From Natrinema mahii (lineage in GTDB: Archaea; Halobacteriota; Halobacteria; Halobacteriales; Natrialbaceae), in contig JHUT02000009.1 in assembly GCA_000690595.2 (NCBI GenBank), forward strand, positions 1 to 64,000: DNA of 64,000 nucleotides, read 5' to 3'. Shown here one piece after another: positions 45,145-55,179 of the stretch (positions within the stretch are counted from its first letter, which is position 1; the number at the start of each line of letters is the position of its first letter). A program made the position numbers and the translations under genes. Under the pieces are notes generated by a model, which searched no databases, was not told the origin of the DNA, and was given only the letters and a program-made list of their open reading frames with translations.

Positions 45145-45330
45145 CAGGCGTGTCGAGGACCGACGGCGGCCGGCGGTTCGTCTCGAGTCGATCGCTCGAC
45201 GGGGGTGAGGCGATCCCGTGTATCCGGCGTCGAGTACCCACATACATGCATATCGTAGGTGGCTAATTCGCCCATTTGAGCGTGTTTGCGAATCTTTTTG
45301 TACACCCATCTGCAACCTGGCGGTCATACA

Positions 45331-46743
45331 ATGTCGACGGAACCGGACGGCGGGATCGAACTCGAGTACGGTCTGGACGACAAACCGCCGTTACCGAAAT
45401 CGATTCTGCTCGGCCTGCAACACGTCGCGGTGATGATCGTCCCGGCGACGGCGGTGGCCTACGTCGTCGCGGGCGGGGTCGGCCTCGGTCCGGCGGACAC
45501 GGCCTACATCGTTCAGATGGTCCTGCTGTTCTCCGGGCTGGCGACGGTCGTCCAGGCGTACACCGTCGGTCCGGTCGGGGCCCGCCTGCCGATCGTCATG
45601 GGCTCGAGTTTCACGTTCGTGGGCGCGTCGATCTCGATTGGGGCGGACTACGGGATGGCCGCGGTCTTCGGCGCGATCCTCGTGACGGGGTTCGTCGTCG
45701 AGGGACTGATCGGCTGGCAGTTCAAACGCATCAAACCCTTCTTCCCGCCGCTGGTGACCGGACTCGTCGTCGTCATCATCGGCCTCTACCTCGTGCCCGT
45801 CGCGATGGACTACGCCGCCGGCGGGGCCAACGCGGCCGACTTCGGCGCGCTCCATCACATCGGGCTGGCCGCGCTCGTGCTGGCGGTCGCCGTCGGGCTC
45901 AACATGCTCACGAGAGGGGTCACGCGGCTGCTGTCGGTCCTCGTCGCTATCGCCGTCGGCTACGCCGTCGCCGTCGCGCTGACGGTTGCCACCGGTCTCG
46001 AACTCGTCGACTTCTCGACCGTCGGCGAGGCCGCGTGGATCGCCTTGCCCGAACCCACGCGGTTCGGCTTCGAGTTCGAACCGATCGCGATCGCCACCTT
46101 CGCCGTCCTCTTTCTGGTCTCGGCGATGGAGACGGTCGGCGACATGTCCGGCGTCACGGCCGCCGAGGGACGCAACCCGACGAACGAGGAGTTCCGCGGC
46201 GGGCTGTTCAACGACGGCCTGTTGAGTTCGATCGGCGCCGTCTTCGCCGCGTTCCCGATCACCTCCTTCTCCCAGAACGTCGGCATCGTCAACTTCACCG
46301 GCGTGATGAGCCGTCACGTCGTCGGCATCGGCGGCGTCTTCCTGGCCGTCCTCGGGCTGAGTCCCAAAGTCGGCGCTGCCGTGACGACGATTCCCAGCTC
46401 GGTCTTCGGCGGCGCGGTCCTGCTGATGGCCGGGATGGTCGCCGCCAGCGGGTTCCGGCTGGTCGTCACGCACGTCGACCTCGATCGTCGGAACACGGTC
46501 ATCGTCGCCGTCTCGCTCGGCCTCGGGCTCGGCGTCGCGACGACGCCGGAGGCCCTCTCCGGACTCCCCAGCGGCGCGGAGCTGTTCTTCGGACAGTCGG
46601 TCATCGTGACCGCGCTGTCGGCACTGGTCCTCAACACGTTCGTCCCCGGCGCGGAGAGCCCGCTGTTCGACGCCCGGTCGCCCGACTCGGGAGCGGCCGC
46701 GGAGTCCGCGGACGCCGAACCCGTCGGCACCGTCGACGACTGA
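45331..46743 (+). CDS. NCS2/NAT nucleobase permease
   Basis: 470 residues from ATG 45331; about 12-14 membrane helices. The NAT signature QNVGIVNFTG follows FPITSFS, and the upstream helix 8 stretch SAMETVGDMSGV is also typical of xanthine/uracil permeases. It is likely a proton symporter of a purine or uracil. It lies next to the phosphoribosyltransferase gene, pointing to purine uptake and salvage. The upstream gap has a T-run (CTTTTTGTAC) at about 30-40 bases from the ATG that may be the promoter. Confidence 0.92.
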   Translation: MSTEPDGGIELEYGLDDKPPLPKSILLGLQHVAVMIVPATAVAYVVAGGVGLGPADTAYIVQMVLLFSGLATVVQAYTVGPVGARLPIVMGSSFTFVGASISIGADYGMAAVFGAILVTGFVVEGLIGWQFKRIKPFFPPLVTGLVVVIIGLYLVPVAMDYAAGGANAADFGALHHIGLAALVLAVAVGLNMLTRGVTRLLSVLVAIAVGYAVAVALTVATGLELVDFSTVGEAAWIALPEPTRFGFEFEPIAIATFAVLFLVSAMETVGDMSGVTAAEGRNPTNEEFRGGLFNDGLLSSIGAVFAAFPITSFSQNVGIVNFTGVMSRHVVGIGGVFLAVLGLSPKVGAAVTTIPSSVFGGAVLLMAGMVAASGFRLVVTHVDLDRRNTVIVAVSLGLGLGVATTPEALSGLPSGAELFFGQSVIVTALSALVLNTFVPGAESPLFDARSPDSGAAAESADAEPVGTVDD

Positions 46744-46893
46744 TCCACCGCCGGCCCGACCGCGTGCTTGCGGCGGTCGGGGACGGATCGAACGCGGGCG
46801 GGCGGCGAACCCGACCGACGTCCGAACCGGTTCGATCTCGAGACGGTTCGGCCGGCGAACTACTTTTGACGGCTCGGTGTCGAAGCGGAGACG

Positions 46894-48207
46894 ATGGGAC
46901 CGATTTCGCGCCGAGGGGTACTCGGGACGTTCGGGGCGGCCCTCGCGTTCGGGGCCGGCTGTCTCGGGGACGGCACGGACGACGAGTCGAACGGGGACGG
47001 CGACGGATCGGCGGCCGAAAGCGGGACGTGGCCGTCGTTTCGCGGCGGCCCGTCCAACGCGGCGGTCGCAGACGCGGGCGGCTTCGGCGAGGAACCGACC
47101 GAGCGCTGGACCGTCGACCTCCCGACCGGCCCGGGAACGGCCGCGATCGCCGACGGCACGGCCTACCTCGCGGCCGGCTCGACGCTGTCCGCGATCGATC
47201 TCGCGAACGGCGACGAGCGCTGGACGATCTCCCTCGAGAGGGCCCGAACCGGATCGCCGGCCATCGCCGAGGACGCCGTGGTCTGTCCCGACGGCGAGGG
47301 GCTGCTCGTCGTCGACCGCGACGGTGACGGTCGGCGTCACGTTCCGTACGACGGTGAGACGACTGCGCGACTGACCGCACAACAACAGTCCGGACCGACG
47401 GTGCCGTCCTCGCCGACCGCGGTCGACGGCACGGCGTACGTTGGGACGCCGGCCGGCGACCTCGTCGCGATCGGGCTCGCGGACGGCGCGGTGACGTGGC
47501 GCTCGCCGGCGACGACCGGCTGGACGTCGCTGGCACGGCAGCGCCGGACGGCCGGCGGGGTCACCTCGCCGGCGGTCGCCGACGGCCGCGTCGTCGTCGG
47601 GACGGAAGCGGGCATCGCCGCGTTCGACGCCGCTGACGGCTCGAGCGAGTGGACCTACGACACCGAGCGTGCGGTCCGCTCGTCCCCAGCACTGGTCGAC
47701 GGGACCGTCTACGTCGGGGGAGCGACGCCGGTCGCGCTGGCGGCCGAGGATGGCGCGGTCCAGTGGGGCGGCAAGGGAGCCGCGTCGCTGTCCCTGCGCG
47801 GGACTCGAGGGAGCGTCCGCCGACAGGAACTCCCACCGATGGCCCCCTCAGTGGCTGTCGGCGACGAACGCGTCGTGCGTCATGACTCCGACGAGCGACT
47901 GGTCGCGCTGGATCGGAGCGATGGGAGCGAGCGATGGAGAGCCCCGCTCGAGAGAGTCGAGTCGCTCTCGCGGCCGGCCGGCAGCACCGGGACGGTGCAG
48001 TACGCGTCGAGTTGGTCGTCGCCGGTCATCGCGGGCGATGCGGTCGTCGTCGGAACCACGGCGGGCGTCGTCGCCGCCTCGCTGGCCGACGGGTCGGGGC
48101 TGTGGCGGCTGTCGACCGACAGTCGCGTCGTCGCGTCGCCGGCGGTCGCCGACGGCGCGATCGTCGTCGGTGACGGGAGCGGGACGGTCCGCGCGCTCGA
48201 GGCCTAA
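46894..48207 (+). CDS. Tat lipoprotein with PQQ-like beta-propeller repeats
   Basis: 437 residues. A Tat motif (SRRGVLG) with a Cys lipobox GAGC anchors it outside the membrane, followed by an Asp/Gly/Ser-rich linker. The body has several blades of the form SPAVADG-x-VVVG-x-A followed by LDxxDGxxxW (for example SPAVADGRVVVGTEAG), as in BamB and quinoprotein propellers. No catalytic calcium or PQQ site is evident, so a structural or binding role is more likely than dehydrogenase activity. The stop overlaps the convergent small membrane-protein gene. Confidence 0.88.
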   Translation: MGPISRRGVLGTFGAALAFGAGCLGDGTDDESNGDGDGSAAESGTWPSFRGGPSNAAVADAGGFGEEPTERWTVDLPTGPGTAAIADGTAYLAAGSTLSAIDLANGDERWTISLERARTGSPAIAEDAVVCPDGEGLLVVDRDGDGRRHVPYDGETTARLTAQQQSGPTVPSSPTAVDGTAYVGTPAGDLVAIGLADGAVTWRSPATTGWTSLARQRRTAGGVTSPAVADGRVVVGTEAGIAAFDAADGSSEWTYDTERAVRSSPALVDGTVYVGGATPVALAAEDGAVQWGGKGAASLSLRGTRGSVRRQELPPMAPSVAVGDERVVRHDSDERLVALDRSDGSERWRAPLERVESLSRPAGSTGTVQYASSWSSPVIAGDAVVVGTTAGVVAASLADGSGLWRLSTDSRVVASPAVADGAIVVGDGSGTVRALEA

Positions 48208-48440
48208 CTCTCGGCGTCGACCGCCGTCCGGACGACGCGGGCGAGCCCGAGCGTGGCGAGGAAGGTTCCGACGAGGACCAGCAGGACGAACAGGACGATG
48301 CCGAGCACGGACGCGCCGACCTCGGGGTGGGTCCGCAGCGGCGCAGTCAGCCGCGTCCCGAAGAAGATCACGAGCGCGCCCGCGGCGACGCGGATCGACG
48401 CGCGCCAGTAGGCACCGTACTCTTCCGGAGACAGTTCCAT
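48204..48440 (-). CDS. Small two-helix membrane protein
   Basis: 78 residues from ATG 48440 (MELSPEEYGAYWRASI). Two helices are at about residues 17-33 and 43-66, separated by a short polar loop. It is a haloarchaeal protein of unknown function. Its stop (TAG) overlaps the stop of the propeller lipoprotein gene on the other strand by four bases. It lies 99 bases downstream of truA on the same strand. Confidence 0.7.
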   Translation of the reverse strand: MELSPEEYGAYWRASIRVAAGALVIFFGTRLTAPLRTHPEVGASVLGIVLFVLLVLVGTFLATLGLARVVRTAVDAES

Positions 48441-48539
48441 GCGCCGAGATGTGCGTCCGGGGGACAAAAGCGCTGGTACACCGGCGCGGCCGGCTCGCGC
48501 TCGAGGCGATGCGGTGCGGCGGGCCACGCGGCCGGCCGA

Positions 48540-49379
48540 TCAGCGCATCCCGTCGGCGAGCTGTCCCGCGACTCGCGCGCCCGTTCGCCGGTCGATGCGA
48601 CGGCGACCGAACACCGCGCGAGCGCTCTCCGCGGCTTCCTCGTCGATCTCGAACGCGAGGTCGGGGTAAGCCACGTCGGTCAGCACGAGCGGCTCCGGCG
48701 GGGCGGGTGCGATCCCCTCGTGGCCGGGCAGCGGCTCGGGCTCGAGGACGCGGTCGATCTTCTCGCGGGGGGCGTCGCCGGTCCCGACGGCGCGGGCGAG
48801 CGAGACGAGCCGACGGACGAGTTCGCGGGAAAAGCCGCCCGCGGCGACCGTGAGAACGAGGTAGTCGCCGTCCCGCTCGGCCGCGAGGGACAGCGAGCGC
48901 TCGGTGTTGTGATCGTCGGGCGTCAGATTGGAGACGTCGTGGGTACCGGACAGGGCCTCGCAGGCCGCGTGGAATCGGTCGTCGTCGACGGCCGGCGCGC
49001 CGCTCGTCTCGGCGGGTGGCGCGTACAGGTGATAGGTGTACTCCCGGTGGGTCGCGTGGTGGGTCGCGTGAAAGTCCGGGGGCGTGTCGGCCGCCGCCCA
49101 CGCCCGAACGTCGGCCGGGAGCCGACCGTTCAACGCCCGCGGTTCGAGCCAGTCGGGGGCCTCGAGCGCGATCGTCTGGGCGAGCGCCGAGACGCCCGCG
49201 TCGGTGCGGCCGGCCGCGGCGTAGCCGGCTGGTTTGTCGGCGTCGCCCTCGAGGACCGCGAGTTCGCACAGCGCGTCGAAGATCGCGTCCTCGACGGTCG
49301 GCACGTCGGGCTGGGGCTGGCGCTGGTAGCCGTGATAGTCGGTCCCGTCGTAGGCGATCCGGAACGCGCGGCGAGCCAT
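48540..49379 (-). CDS. truA: tRNA pseudouridine synthase TruA
   Basis: 279 residues. The catalytic Asp is D60 in AGRTDAGVSA, with the N-terminal RIAYDGTDYHGYQRQ and the second-half GGFSRELVRRLVSLARAVG. It makes pseudouridine at tRNA positions 38-40. The protein is of usual archaeal length. It lies between the small membrane-protein gene and htpX, all on the minus strand. Confidence 0.95.
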   Translation of the reverse strand: MARRAFRIAYDGTDYHGYQRQPQPDVPTVEDAIFDALCELAVLEGDADKPAGYAAAGRTDAGVSALAQTIALEAPDWLEPRALNGRLPADVRAWAAADTPPDFHATHHATHREYTYHLYAPPAETSGAPAVDDDRFHAACEALSGTHDVSNLTPDDHNTERSLSLAAERDGDYLVLTVAAGGFSRELVRRLVSLARAVGTGDAPREKIDRVLEPEPLPGHEGIAPAPPEPLVLTDVAYPDLAFEIDEEAAESARAVFGRRRIDRRTGARVAGQLADGMR

Positions 49380-49416
49380 CAGGTCGACCCAGCGCGGCCA
49401 GGGTGTTATAACCGTC

Positions 49417-50391
49417 TCACTGTCGTCGCTCGAGGGCGGCGAGCGCGGCGATTCGATCGTCCGTCGGTGGATGGGTATCGAAGAGGGCCCGCTCGAGGCG
49501 GTAGAGCCGTTTGCGGAGCCGCCAGTACGACGGGTCGGTCTCGCCCTCGGGCCCGAGCATGATCTTCTCGGGTTCGGCCGGTTCGAGCGAGAGGATCGAT
49601 AGCGAAGAGACGCTCGAGGCCTCCCGCAGGTCCCGGTCCGGCGTCTCGTCGATCTCCCGGTCGAGCCGCCGGAGCGCGCTCGCGAGGGCGGCGGGCGAAC
49701 CGGTCGCTTCCGCGGCGGCCCGGTCGGCCGCCCGTTCCCGCGCCCTGGAGAACCGCGCCGTGATCGTTCTACCGACGACCCAAACGGCCGTCGACAGGAA
49801 CCCCAGCGGGACGGTGACGACGGCCGCCCAGCCGGGATTCTCTATCCGCTCGAGCCGTGATCGCAGTCCGTCGGCGAGTACCACGGGAAGCGACGCGGCC
49901 GTCATCACCATCGCGTCGCGGTTGCCGACGTGGGCGAGTTCGTGTGCGATCACCGCCTCGAGTTGGTCGCCGTCGAGCGCGTCGATCGTTCCCAGCGAGA
50001 GCACCAGATGGACGGCGTCCGGTCGGAGGCCCACGGCCAGGGCCTCGGGTGCGTCGCGATCCGAGACGGCGATCGTCGGCGCTGGAACGCCGAGCTGGGC
50101 GGCGACCCGGGTCGCCGTCTCGTAGAGATCCGGTGCCGTCTCGCGATCCACCGGATGGGCGTCGGCGAGGCGCTCGATCATCTCGAGCTGTCTGTACTCG
50201 AGGTAGCCGATCGTCACGAGCGTCGCGACCGTCGTGCCAAACGCCACCCGTGCGGCGATCCCGACATCGAGCAACCGGAGGACGCCGTAAAAGACGGCCC
50301 ACACGCCCGCGAGGAAGGCGACCGTCACGACGCCGAGACCGACGATTGCAGCGACCATTCGTATCCGGAGGGCAGTCAGCCCGGAGGGCAT
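49417..50391 (-). CDS. htpX: M48-family membrane metalloprotease, HtpX-like
   Basis: 324 residues. Two N-terminal helices (10-38 and 42-62), then the zinc motif HELAH (H150, E151, H154) with the third ligand Glu in RARERAADRAAAE, and a further pair of helices between. It is an integral membrane quality-control protease. The C-terminal 80 residues contain SLSILSLEP and the HPPTDDRIAALAALE ending usual in HtpX. It starts 81 bases after the 149-residue hypothetical protein's stop on the same strand. Confidence 0.92.
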   Translation of the reverse strand: MPSGLTALRIRMVAAIVGLGVVTVAFLAGVWAVFYGVLRLLDVGIAARVAFGTTVATLVTIGYLEYRQLEMIERLADAHPVDRETAPDLYETATRVAAQLGVPAPTIAVSDRDAPEALAVGLRPDAVHLVLSLGTIDALDGDQLEAVIAHELAHVGNRDAMVMTAASLPVVLADGLRSRLERIENPGWAAVVTVPLGFLSTAVWVVGRTITARFSRARERAADRAAAEATGSPAALASALRRLDREIDETPDRDLREASSVSSLSILSLEPAEPEKIMLGPEGETDPSYWRLRKRLYRLERALFDTHPPTDDRIAALAALERRQ

Positions 50392-50472
50392 GGCCGTCGC
50401 TTCGGATCGACTCCCGAAATCGGTACCGAATCTACGGGCGGGAGACCGGCAGTCACGCGCGACCCGCCGACG

Positions 50473-50922
50473 TCAGAACTCGTTGACGTCGAACTCGTCG
50501 GTCTCGAGTTCCGAACCGTCGACGCGAACCGCGCCCTCCCGAATCTCGATGGTGACGCCCTCCGCAGGCTCGCCCGACCCGCCCCCGAGGAGTCGGGTCG
50601 TCGCCGACTCGAGTTCCTCGTTGACCGACCAGACGAACCGCAACACCGACTCGAGTTCGGTGCCGGCCTCGCGGATACCGCGCTGGGAAACGCCTTCGCT
50701 CGGGCTCTTCGCGCCCTCGGGGTGGAGGTACTGGATCGGGTGGTCGGTGGGGACCTCCCGGAGGTCGACGTCGAACGACCACAGGTAGGGCAGGGCCTGA
50801 ACGGCGTAGCCTTGCGGTTTCGGCGCGCGGCGGCCGGCGGCGGTCAGGGCAACGTTGATCGCGGTCGACTCCGCGTCGGTGTCGAAGTAGACGCCGGGAG
50901 CGCCGGGGATGGAGAGTCGCAT
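50473..50922 (-). CDS. Hypothetical protein, 149 residues
   Basis: A soluble protein starting MRLSIPGAPGVYFDTDAEST. It contains PKPQGYAVQALPYLWSFDVD, a helical ELESVLRFVWSVNEELES and a C-terminal strand pair VTIEIREGAVRVDGSELE. The codon use and acidity fit a real haloarchaeal gene, and the ATG is well placed. I do not recognise the family and no motif suggests a reaction. It is encoded between htpX and an SDR gene on the same strand. Confidence 0.65.
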   Translation of the reverse strand: MRLSIPGAPGVYFDTDAESTAINVALTAAGRRAPKPQGYAVQALPYLWSFDVDLREVPTDHPIQYLHPEGAKSPSEGVSQRGIREAGTELESVLRFVWSVNEELESATTRLLGGGSGEPAEGVTIEIREGAVRVDGSELETDEFDVNEF

Positions 50923-51006
50923 ACTCGAGCGAGGGGGTCGACGACGGGTGAGTCCGTAGCCGGCAGTGCCAACCCCCTTTTGTACCGTCGGCCGTCGCGC
51001 TCCGGC

Positions 51007-51750
51007 TCAGTGGAAGGTATCGGCGAACTTGTCCCGACGGTTGATATCGAGTTCGCTGATGCTCGAGCCCTCGCGGCTCGCGGCGAAGCGGATCGCTTGC
51101 GCGACCTCCTCGGGTTCGCTGACCTCGCCTTCCTCGAACCGCTCGGCGAAGCTTTCGCCGTCGGCCGCCCCGAACTCCGAGCGGACCTCGGCGGGATTGA
51201 CGATCGTGATACCGAGATCGTCGTCGCCGACCTGGGCCGCGAGGCTCTTGGCGAAGCCGCGGACCCACCACTTCGTCGCGGCGTAGACCGGGTTGGACGG
51301 GCGCGGGTGTCGGCCCGCGAAACTGGCGACGAAGACGAGATGGCCCGCGCGCTCACGGAGATGCGGAAGCGCCGCCCGCGACGCGTAGAAGACGCCGTCG
51401 ACGTTGGTCTCTTGCATCGTCTCGTACTCGTCGGTCGTCATCGACTCGATGTCGCTGCCCCGAGCCAGCCCCACGTTGTTCACCAGCACGTCGATCCCGC
51501 CGAACTCGTCGACGGCGGTCTCGATGAGCGCGTCGACGGCGTCCGCCTCGCGGACGTCAGTCGGGACCGCGAGCGCGTCGACGCCGTAGTCGGCCTCGAG
51601 ATCGGCCGCGAGGTCGGACAGTCGGTCCTCGCTCCGGGCCGCGAGGACGACGTTCGCGCCGCCGTCGGCGAGTTCGTGACAGGTCGCCGCGCCGATGCCG
51701 GAACTCGCACCGGTGACGATCGCCGTCTTCGACTCGAGTGGTGCTGCCAT
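51007..51750 (-). CDS. Short-chain dehydrogenase/reductase with intact active site
   Basis: 247 residues. TGASSGIG at 13-20, NNVG near 91-94, Ser143, Tyr156 and Lys160 (VYAATK) form the complete classical SDR set. The Arg at position 39 in the NVVLAARS stretch favours NADP. It belongs to the classical YdfG/3-oxoacyl-reductase-like subgroup; substrate unknown. It contrasts with the degenerate SDR at 5784-6569. Confidence 0.93.
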   Translation of the reverse strand: MAAPLESKTAIVTGASSGIGAATCHELADGGANVVLAARSEDRLSDLAADLEADYGVDALAVPTDVREADAVDALIETAVDEFGGIDVLVNNVGLARGSDIESMTTDEYETMQETNVDGVFYASRAALPHLRERAGHLVFVASFAGRHPRPSNPVYAATKWWVRGFAKSLAAQVGDDDLGITIVNPAEVRSEFGAADGESFAERFEEGEVSEPEEVAQAIRFAASREGSSISELDINRRDKFADTFH

Positions 51751-51837
51751 CGCCGGTGGATAGGGCCGCAGCGGTCGTAAAAACGAGGGTCGCGGAGTCC
51801 GGATCGGTGAGCCGACGGTACCCGGTTCGAAGCGCGG

Positions 51838-53370
51838 TCAGTACCCCTCGAGGTCGTACAGCTCGCCGTATTTGGACTCGACGTACTCGAGGAAGTAGTC
51901 GGCGGTCAGCCCCTCGCCGGTGGCCCGCTCGATGAGGTCGGGCGTGACGTATCGCTTCCCGTGCTGGTGGACGTTCTCGCGGAGCCAGCCGTTGAGGTCG
52001 TCGAACTCGCCCGCGCGGATGGCGTCGTCGAAGGGGCCGCGATCGGCCTCGGCGGCGGCGTATAGCTGGGCCGCAAGCACCGAGCCCAGCGAGTACGTCG
52101 AGAAGTAGCCGAAGTCACCGTGAGACCAGTGGATGTCCTGCAGACAGCCCGCCGCGTCCGTCTCCGGCCGGACGCCGAGGTACTCCTCGTACTTGTCGTT
52201 CCAGACCTGCGGGACCTCCGCGACCTCGAGGTCGCCCCGGATCAGATCCCGCTCGATCTCGAAGCGGATCACGATGTGGAGGTGGTAGGTGAGTTCGTCC
52301 GCCTCGACCCGAATGAGGTTGTCGTCGTGGACCTGATTGGCCGACTCGTAGGCCTCCTCGGGGGTCACGTCGGCGAGTTCGGGGAACCGCTCGCGGGCGA
52401 TCGGCAGGAAGTGCTCCCAGAAGGGCCGCGAGCGGCCGACGTGGTTCTCCCAGAGCCGCGACTGGGACTCGTGGACCGAGAGGTCCCGGGCCTCGCCAAG
52501 CGGCGTGCCGTAGCCGTCGTCGGGCAGCCCCTGCGTGTAGTTGGCGTGGCCGAACTCGTGGATGGTCGAGGTGATCGAGCCCAGCAGATCGTCCTCCTCG
52601 AAGCGGGTCGTCACGCGGGCGTCGAACTGTGTTCCGGAGGAGAACGGATGGGGCGCGGTGTCGAGCCGCCCGCGGTCCCAGTCGTAGCCCAGCGAGTCCA
52701 GCACGTCCCGGGCGAGTGCCTCCTGATCGTCGTCGTCGAACTCCCCAGAAAAAGCGTCCGTCGTCAGCTCGGCGTCGCTGTTCTGGACGGCGTCGATCAG
52801 CGGGACGAGCGTCTCGCGAAGCCGCTCTAAGACGCGTTCGGCCGTCTCGAGGTCGATGTAGGGCTCGTAGTCCGCAAAGAGGACGGCGTAGGGGTCGGCG
52901 TCGGGATCGATGTGATTCGCGTACTCGCGTTTGAGATCGACCAGTTGCTCGAGGGTCGGCGCGAACTGCTCGAAGTCGTCTTCCTCCTTAGCCTGCTTCC
53001 ACTTGGGGTGGGCGTTCGAGGCTGTCGCCGAAATCTCTTCGACGAGGTCCTGTGGGACGCTCGTCTCACGGTCGTACCGGCGGCGGATCTCGCGGACGAC
53101 GGCGGACTGCTCGTCCTCGAGGTCCGTCCCTTCCAACTCCGCGAGCAAGTCACCGGTCTCGTCGGCGGTCAGGAGTTCGTGACTGAGCGAGGACAGCGTC
53201 GAGAGCTGCTGTGCTCGGGCCGGGGTGCCCTCGTCGGGCATCACGACCTCCTGGTCCCACCGCAGGATGCCGGCCGCGTTGCCGACGTTCGAAATCCGCT
53301 GTACTCGCTTCTCGAACTGCTCGTAGGTGTCGGCCTCGTCCGCGTCACTCTCGGCCTGATCAGTCGCCAT
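51838..53370 (-). CDS. Carboxypeptidase M32
   Basis: 510 residues. The zinc motif HEFGH is H271-E272-x-x-H275, with the usual M32 stretches HPFSSGTQFDARVTTRF before it and HESQSRLWENHVGRS after it. It is a cytoplasmic metallocarboxypeptidase of the Thermus/Pyrococcus type, removing most C-terminal residues. The length is standard for the family (about 500). It is transcribed alone; the start is next to a 235-base gap before the divergent membrane gene. Confidence 0.95.
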   Translation of the reverse strand: MATDQAESDADEADTYEQFEKRVQRISNVGNAAGILRWDQEVVMPDEGTPARAQQLSTLSSLSHELLTADETGDLLAELEGTDLEDEQSAVVREIRRRYDRETSVPQDLVEEISATASNAHPKWKQAKEEDDFEQFAPTLEQLVDLKREYANHIDPDADPYAVLFADYEPYIDLETAERVLERLRETLVPLIDAVQNSDAELTTDAFSGEFDDDDQEALARDVLDSLGYDWDRGRLDTAPHPFSSGTQFDARVTTRFEEDDLLGSITSTIHEFGHANYTQGLPDDGYGTPLGEARDLSVHESQSRLWENHVGRSRPFWEHFLPIARERFPELADVTPEEAYESANQVHDDNLIRVEADELTYHLHIVIRFEIERDLIRGDLEVAEVPQVWNDKYEEYLGVRPETDAAGCLQDIHWSHGDFGYFSTYSLGSVLAAQLYAAAEADRGPFDDAIRAGEFDDLNGWLRENVHQHGKRYVTPDLIERATGEGLTADYFLEYVESKYGELYDLEGY

Positions 53371-53605
53371 GAACGTACCGTTTGCCCGGAATCGGTATCA
53401 ACGTCGGGGTTCCGGACGGCACGAACCCCCGATGACGCACCCACCAACACGTGAGAGGGCCCGAGGTGTCGAGTCTCGAGACGGTCCGTACCCGGTATCG
53501 ATGCCGTCGTCCGGCCTCGTACGCCGACATCTGCGAACTGATGCGAACGATGCGGAACGTGCAAGCAGCGAACTGTTCCGCCGACCAGACCTACGTCGAG
53601 CCACC

Positions 53606-53974
53606 ATGGCTCTCGCAGCACCGATCGCGTCGGCCGTCGTGTTCGTCGTGAGTCTGCTGATCGGCGCTCTCGGTATCTACGCCGGGGCACGCGTCATCGT
53701 CGGCCGGGGCGATTACGACCACGCCATCGTCACCGCGTTGATCGGCGCGATCGTCTGGGCGATCGTCGGCTTCGTCGTCGGCTGGATCCCCCTCCTCGGC
53801 CCGCTGCTGGCGCTGATCGCCTATATCGGCGTCATCAACTGGCGGTATCCCGGCGACTGGACCGCCGCGGCGATGATCGGCCTCGTCGCCTGGGTCACCG
53901 TCCTGATCGTCCTCTACGCGCTGGCCGCGCTCGGGATCACCGGCTTCGCAGCGGTCGGGGTCCCGGGGCTCTGA
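53606..53974 (+). CDS. Small four-helix membrane protein
   Basis: 122 residues from ATG 53606. Four hydrophobic segments are at about 5-25, 35-57, 62-80 and 90-118, with a conserved-looking GWIPLLGPLLALIAYIGVIN. I recall similar unnamed haloarchaeal membrane proteins but no function. Nothing else is visible in the 235 bases upstream, which hold its promoter and that of the M32 gene. Confidence 0.7.
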   Translation: MALAAPIASAVVFVVSLLIGALGIYAGARVIVGRGDYDHAIVTALIGAIVWAIVGFVVGWIPLLGPLLALIAYIGVINWRYPGDWTAAAMIGLVAWVTVLIVLYALAALGITGFAAVGVPGL

Positions 53975-54001
53975 GCCACGGGGGCACTGAGACCCACCCC
54001 G

Positions 54002-55117
54002 TCACGCTGCAGTCGGCCACGACTCCGCCACCCGCCGGTAGGTGTCCCGACACCGCTCGAGAACGTCGATCGAGACGCTCTCGTCGTCGGTGTGGGCCTC
54101 GCCGGGTTCGGAGGGGCCGTAGATCACACACTCGGTCCCGGCCTCGGCGAGCCAGCCCGCGTCCGTCGCGTGGGGCTTCGTCACGAGGGCGGGGTCGCCC
54201 GCCTGCGCGCCGTCGGCGGCCGCCAGCACCGCGTCGGCGAAGGCCCCGTCCTCGCAACGCATCGGTGGCAGGTCCTGATCGACGGTCCACTCGACCCCCT
54301 CGAGGTCGGCGACCCGCTCGAGGGCGGCGCGCTCGCCGGGGACTGTCCGCTCGTCGACGGTGAACGCACAGTGGGCGGGCACGACGTTCATCGCCGATCC
54401 GCCCTCGATCTCGGTGACGGTGAGCCGTCCCTCGAGGGTCTCGCCCGCGACGTCGACGGCGGGGACCTCGAGGTCACGGACGCGGTCGACGGCCGCGGTG
54501 GCCCGATAGATCGCGTTCTCGCCGGCGTCGGCCTCGCTGGCGTGAGCGGCGGCGCCGCGGGCGGTGATCGTACTCCCGCGGCGGCCCTTGTGGGCGACCG
54601 CCACGTCGGTGACGTCGGAGCCGGAGTAGTTCGTCGATCCCTCGCCGACCACGGCGTAGTCGGGGGCGAACCCGTCGTCGATCGCGTGTCGGGCACCGAC
54701 GCCGCCGACCTCCTCGCCGACGAAGCTCGCGACGACGAGTTCCCCGGCCGGATCGGCATCGCGGAAGGCCAGCAGGGCTGCCGCGAGTGCCCCCTTCATG
54801 TCCGCCGTACCGCGGCCGTAGAGCCGGCCGCCGCGCTCCTCGACGACGTACTCGCTCGCGCCGTGGCCGTCCGCGCTCGCACCTGGATCCGTGTCAGCGA
54901 CCTGCGACGCGGCCGGTTCGACGACGTCGTGGTGGCCCACCAGCGCCAGCGTCTCCTCGCCCGTTCCCTTCCGAGCGATCACGTTTCCGACCCCGTCTCG
55001 AGTCACGGTCGCGTCGGTTTCCGTACGGAGCCACTCCGCTATGAAGTCGCCGGCGGCGGTCGCGTCCTCGTGGCTCGGGATCGAGACGAGGTCGCGGGTC
55101 AGTTCGACGAGCGTCAT
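54002..55117 (-). CDS. M20-family peptidase/deacylase (ArgE/DapE-like)
   Basis: 371 residues from ATG 55117. Metal-binding and catalytic stretches are in order: GHHDVVEP, GRGTADMKGAL, SFVGEEVGG and the late EAHTDDE. The bacterial exopeptidase dimerisation domain lies in the middle (HKGRRGSTITARGAAAHAS). It could hydrolyse N-acyl amino acids (ArgE, DapE, LysK-type) or dipeptides; no biosynthetic neighbours help. It is separated by 62 bases from the HemAT gene on the same strand. Confidence 0.92.
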   Translation of the reverse strand: MTLVELTRDLVSIPSHEDATAAGDFIAEWLRTETDATVTRDGVGNVIARKGTGEETLALVGHHDVVEPAASQVADTDPGASADGHGASEYVVEERGGRLYGRGTADMKGALAAALLAFRDADPAGELVVASFVGEEVGGVGARHAIDDGFAPDYAVVGEGSTNYSGSDVTDVAVAHKGRRGSTITARGAAAHASEADAGENAIYRATAAVDRVRDLEVPAVDVAGETLEGRLTVTEIEGGSAMNVVPAHCAFTVDERTVPGERAALERVADLEGVEWTVDQDLPPMRCEDGAFADAVLAAADGAQAGDPALVTKPHATDAGWLAEAGTECVIYGPSEPGEAHTDDESVSIDVLERCRDTYRRVAESWPTAA

Positions 55118-55179
55118 GGCCGACCCGTCGACGGCGGCGCTGTTCAGTGCATCGGAACCGGCGGGGCCAGTCGGCTCCG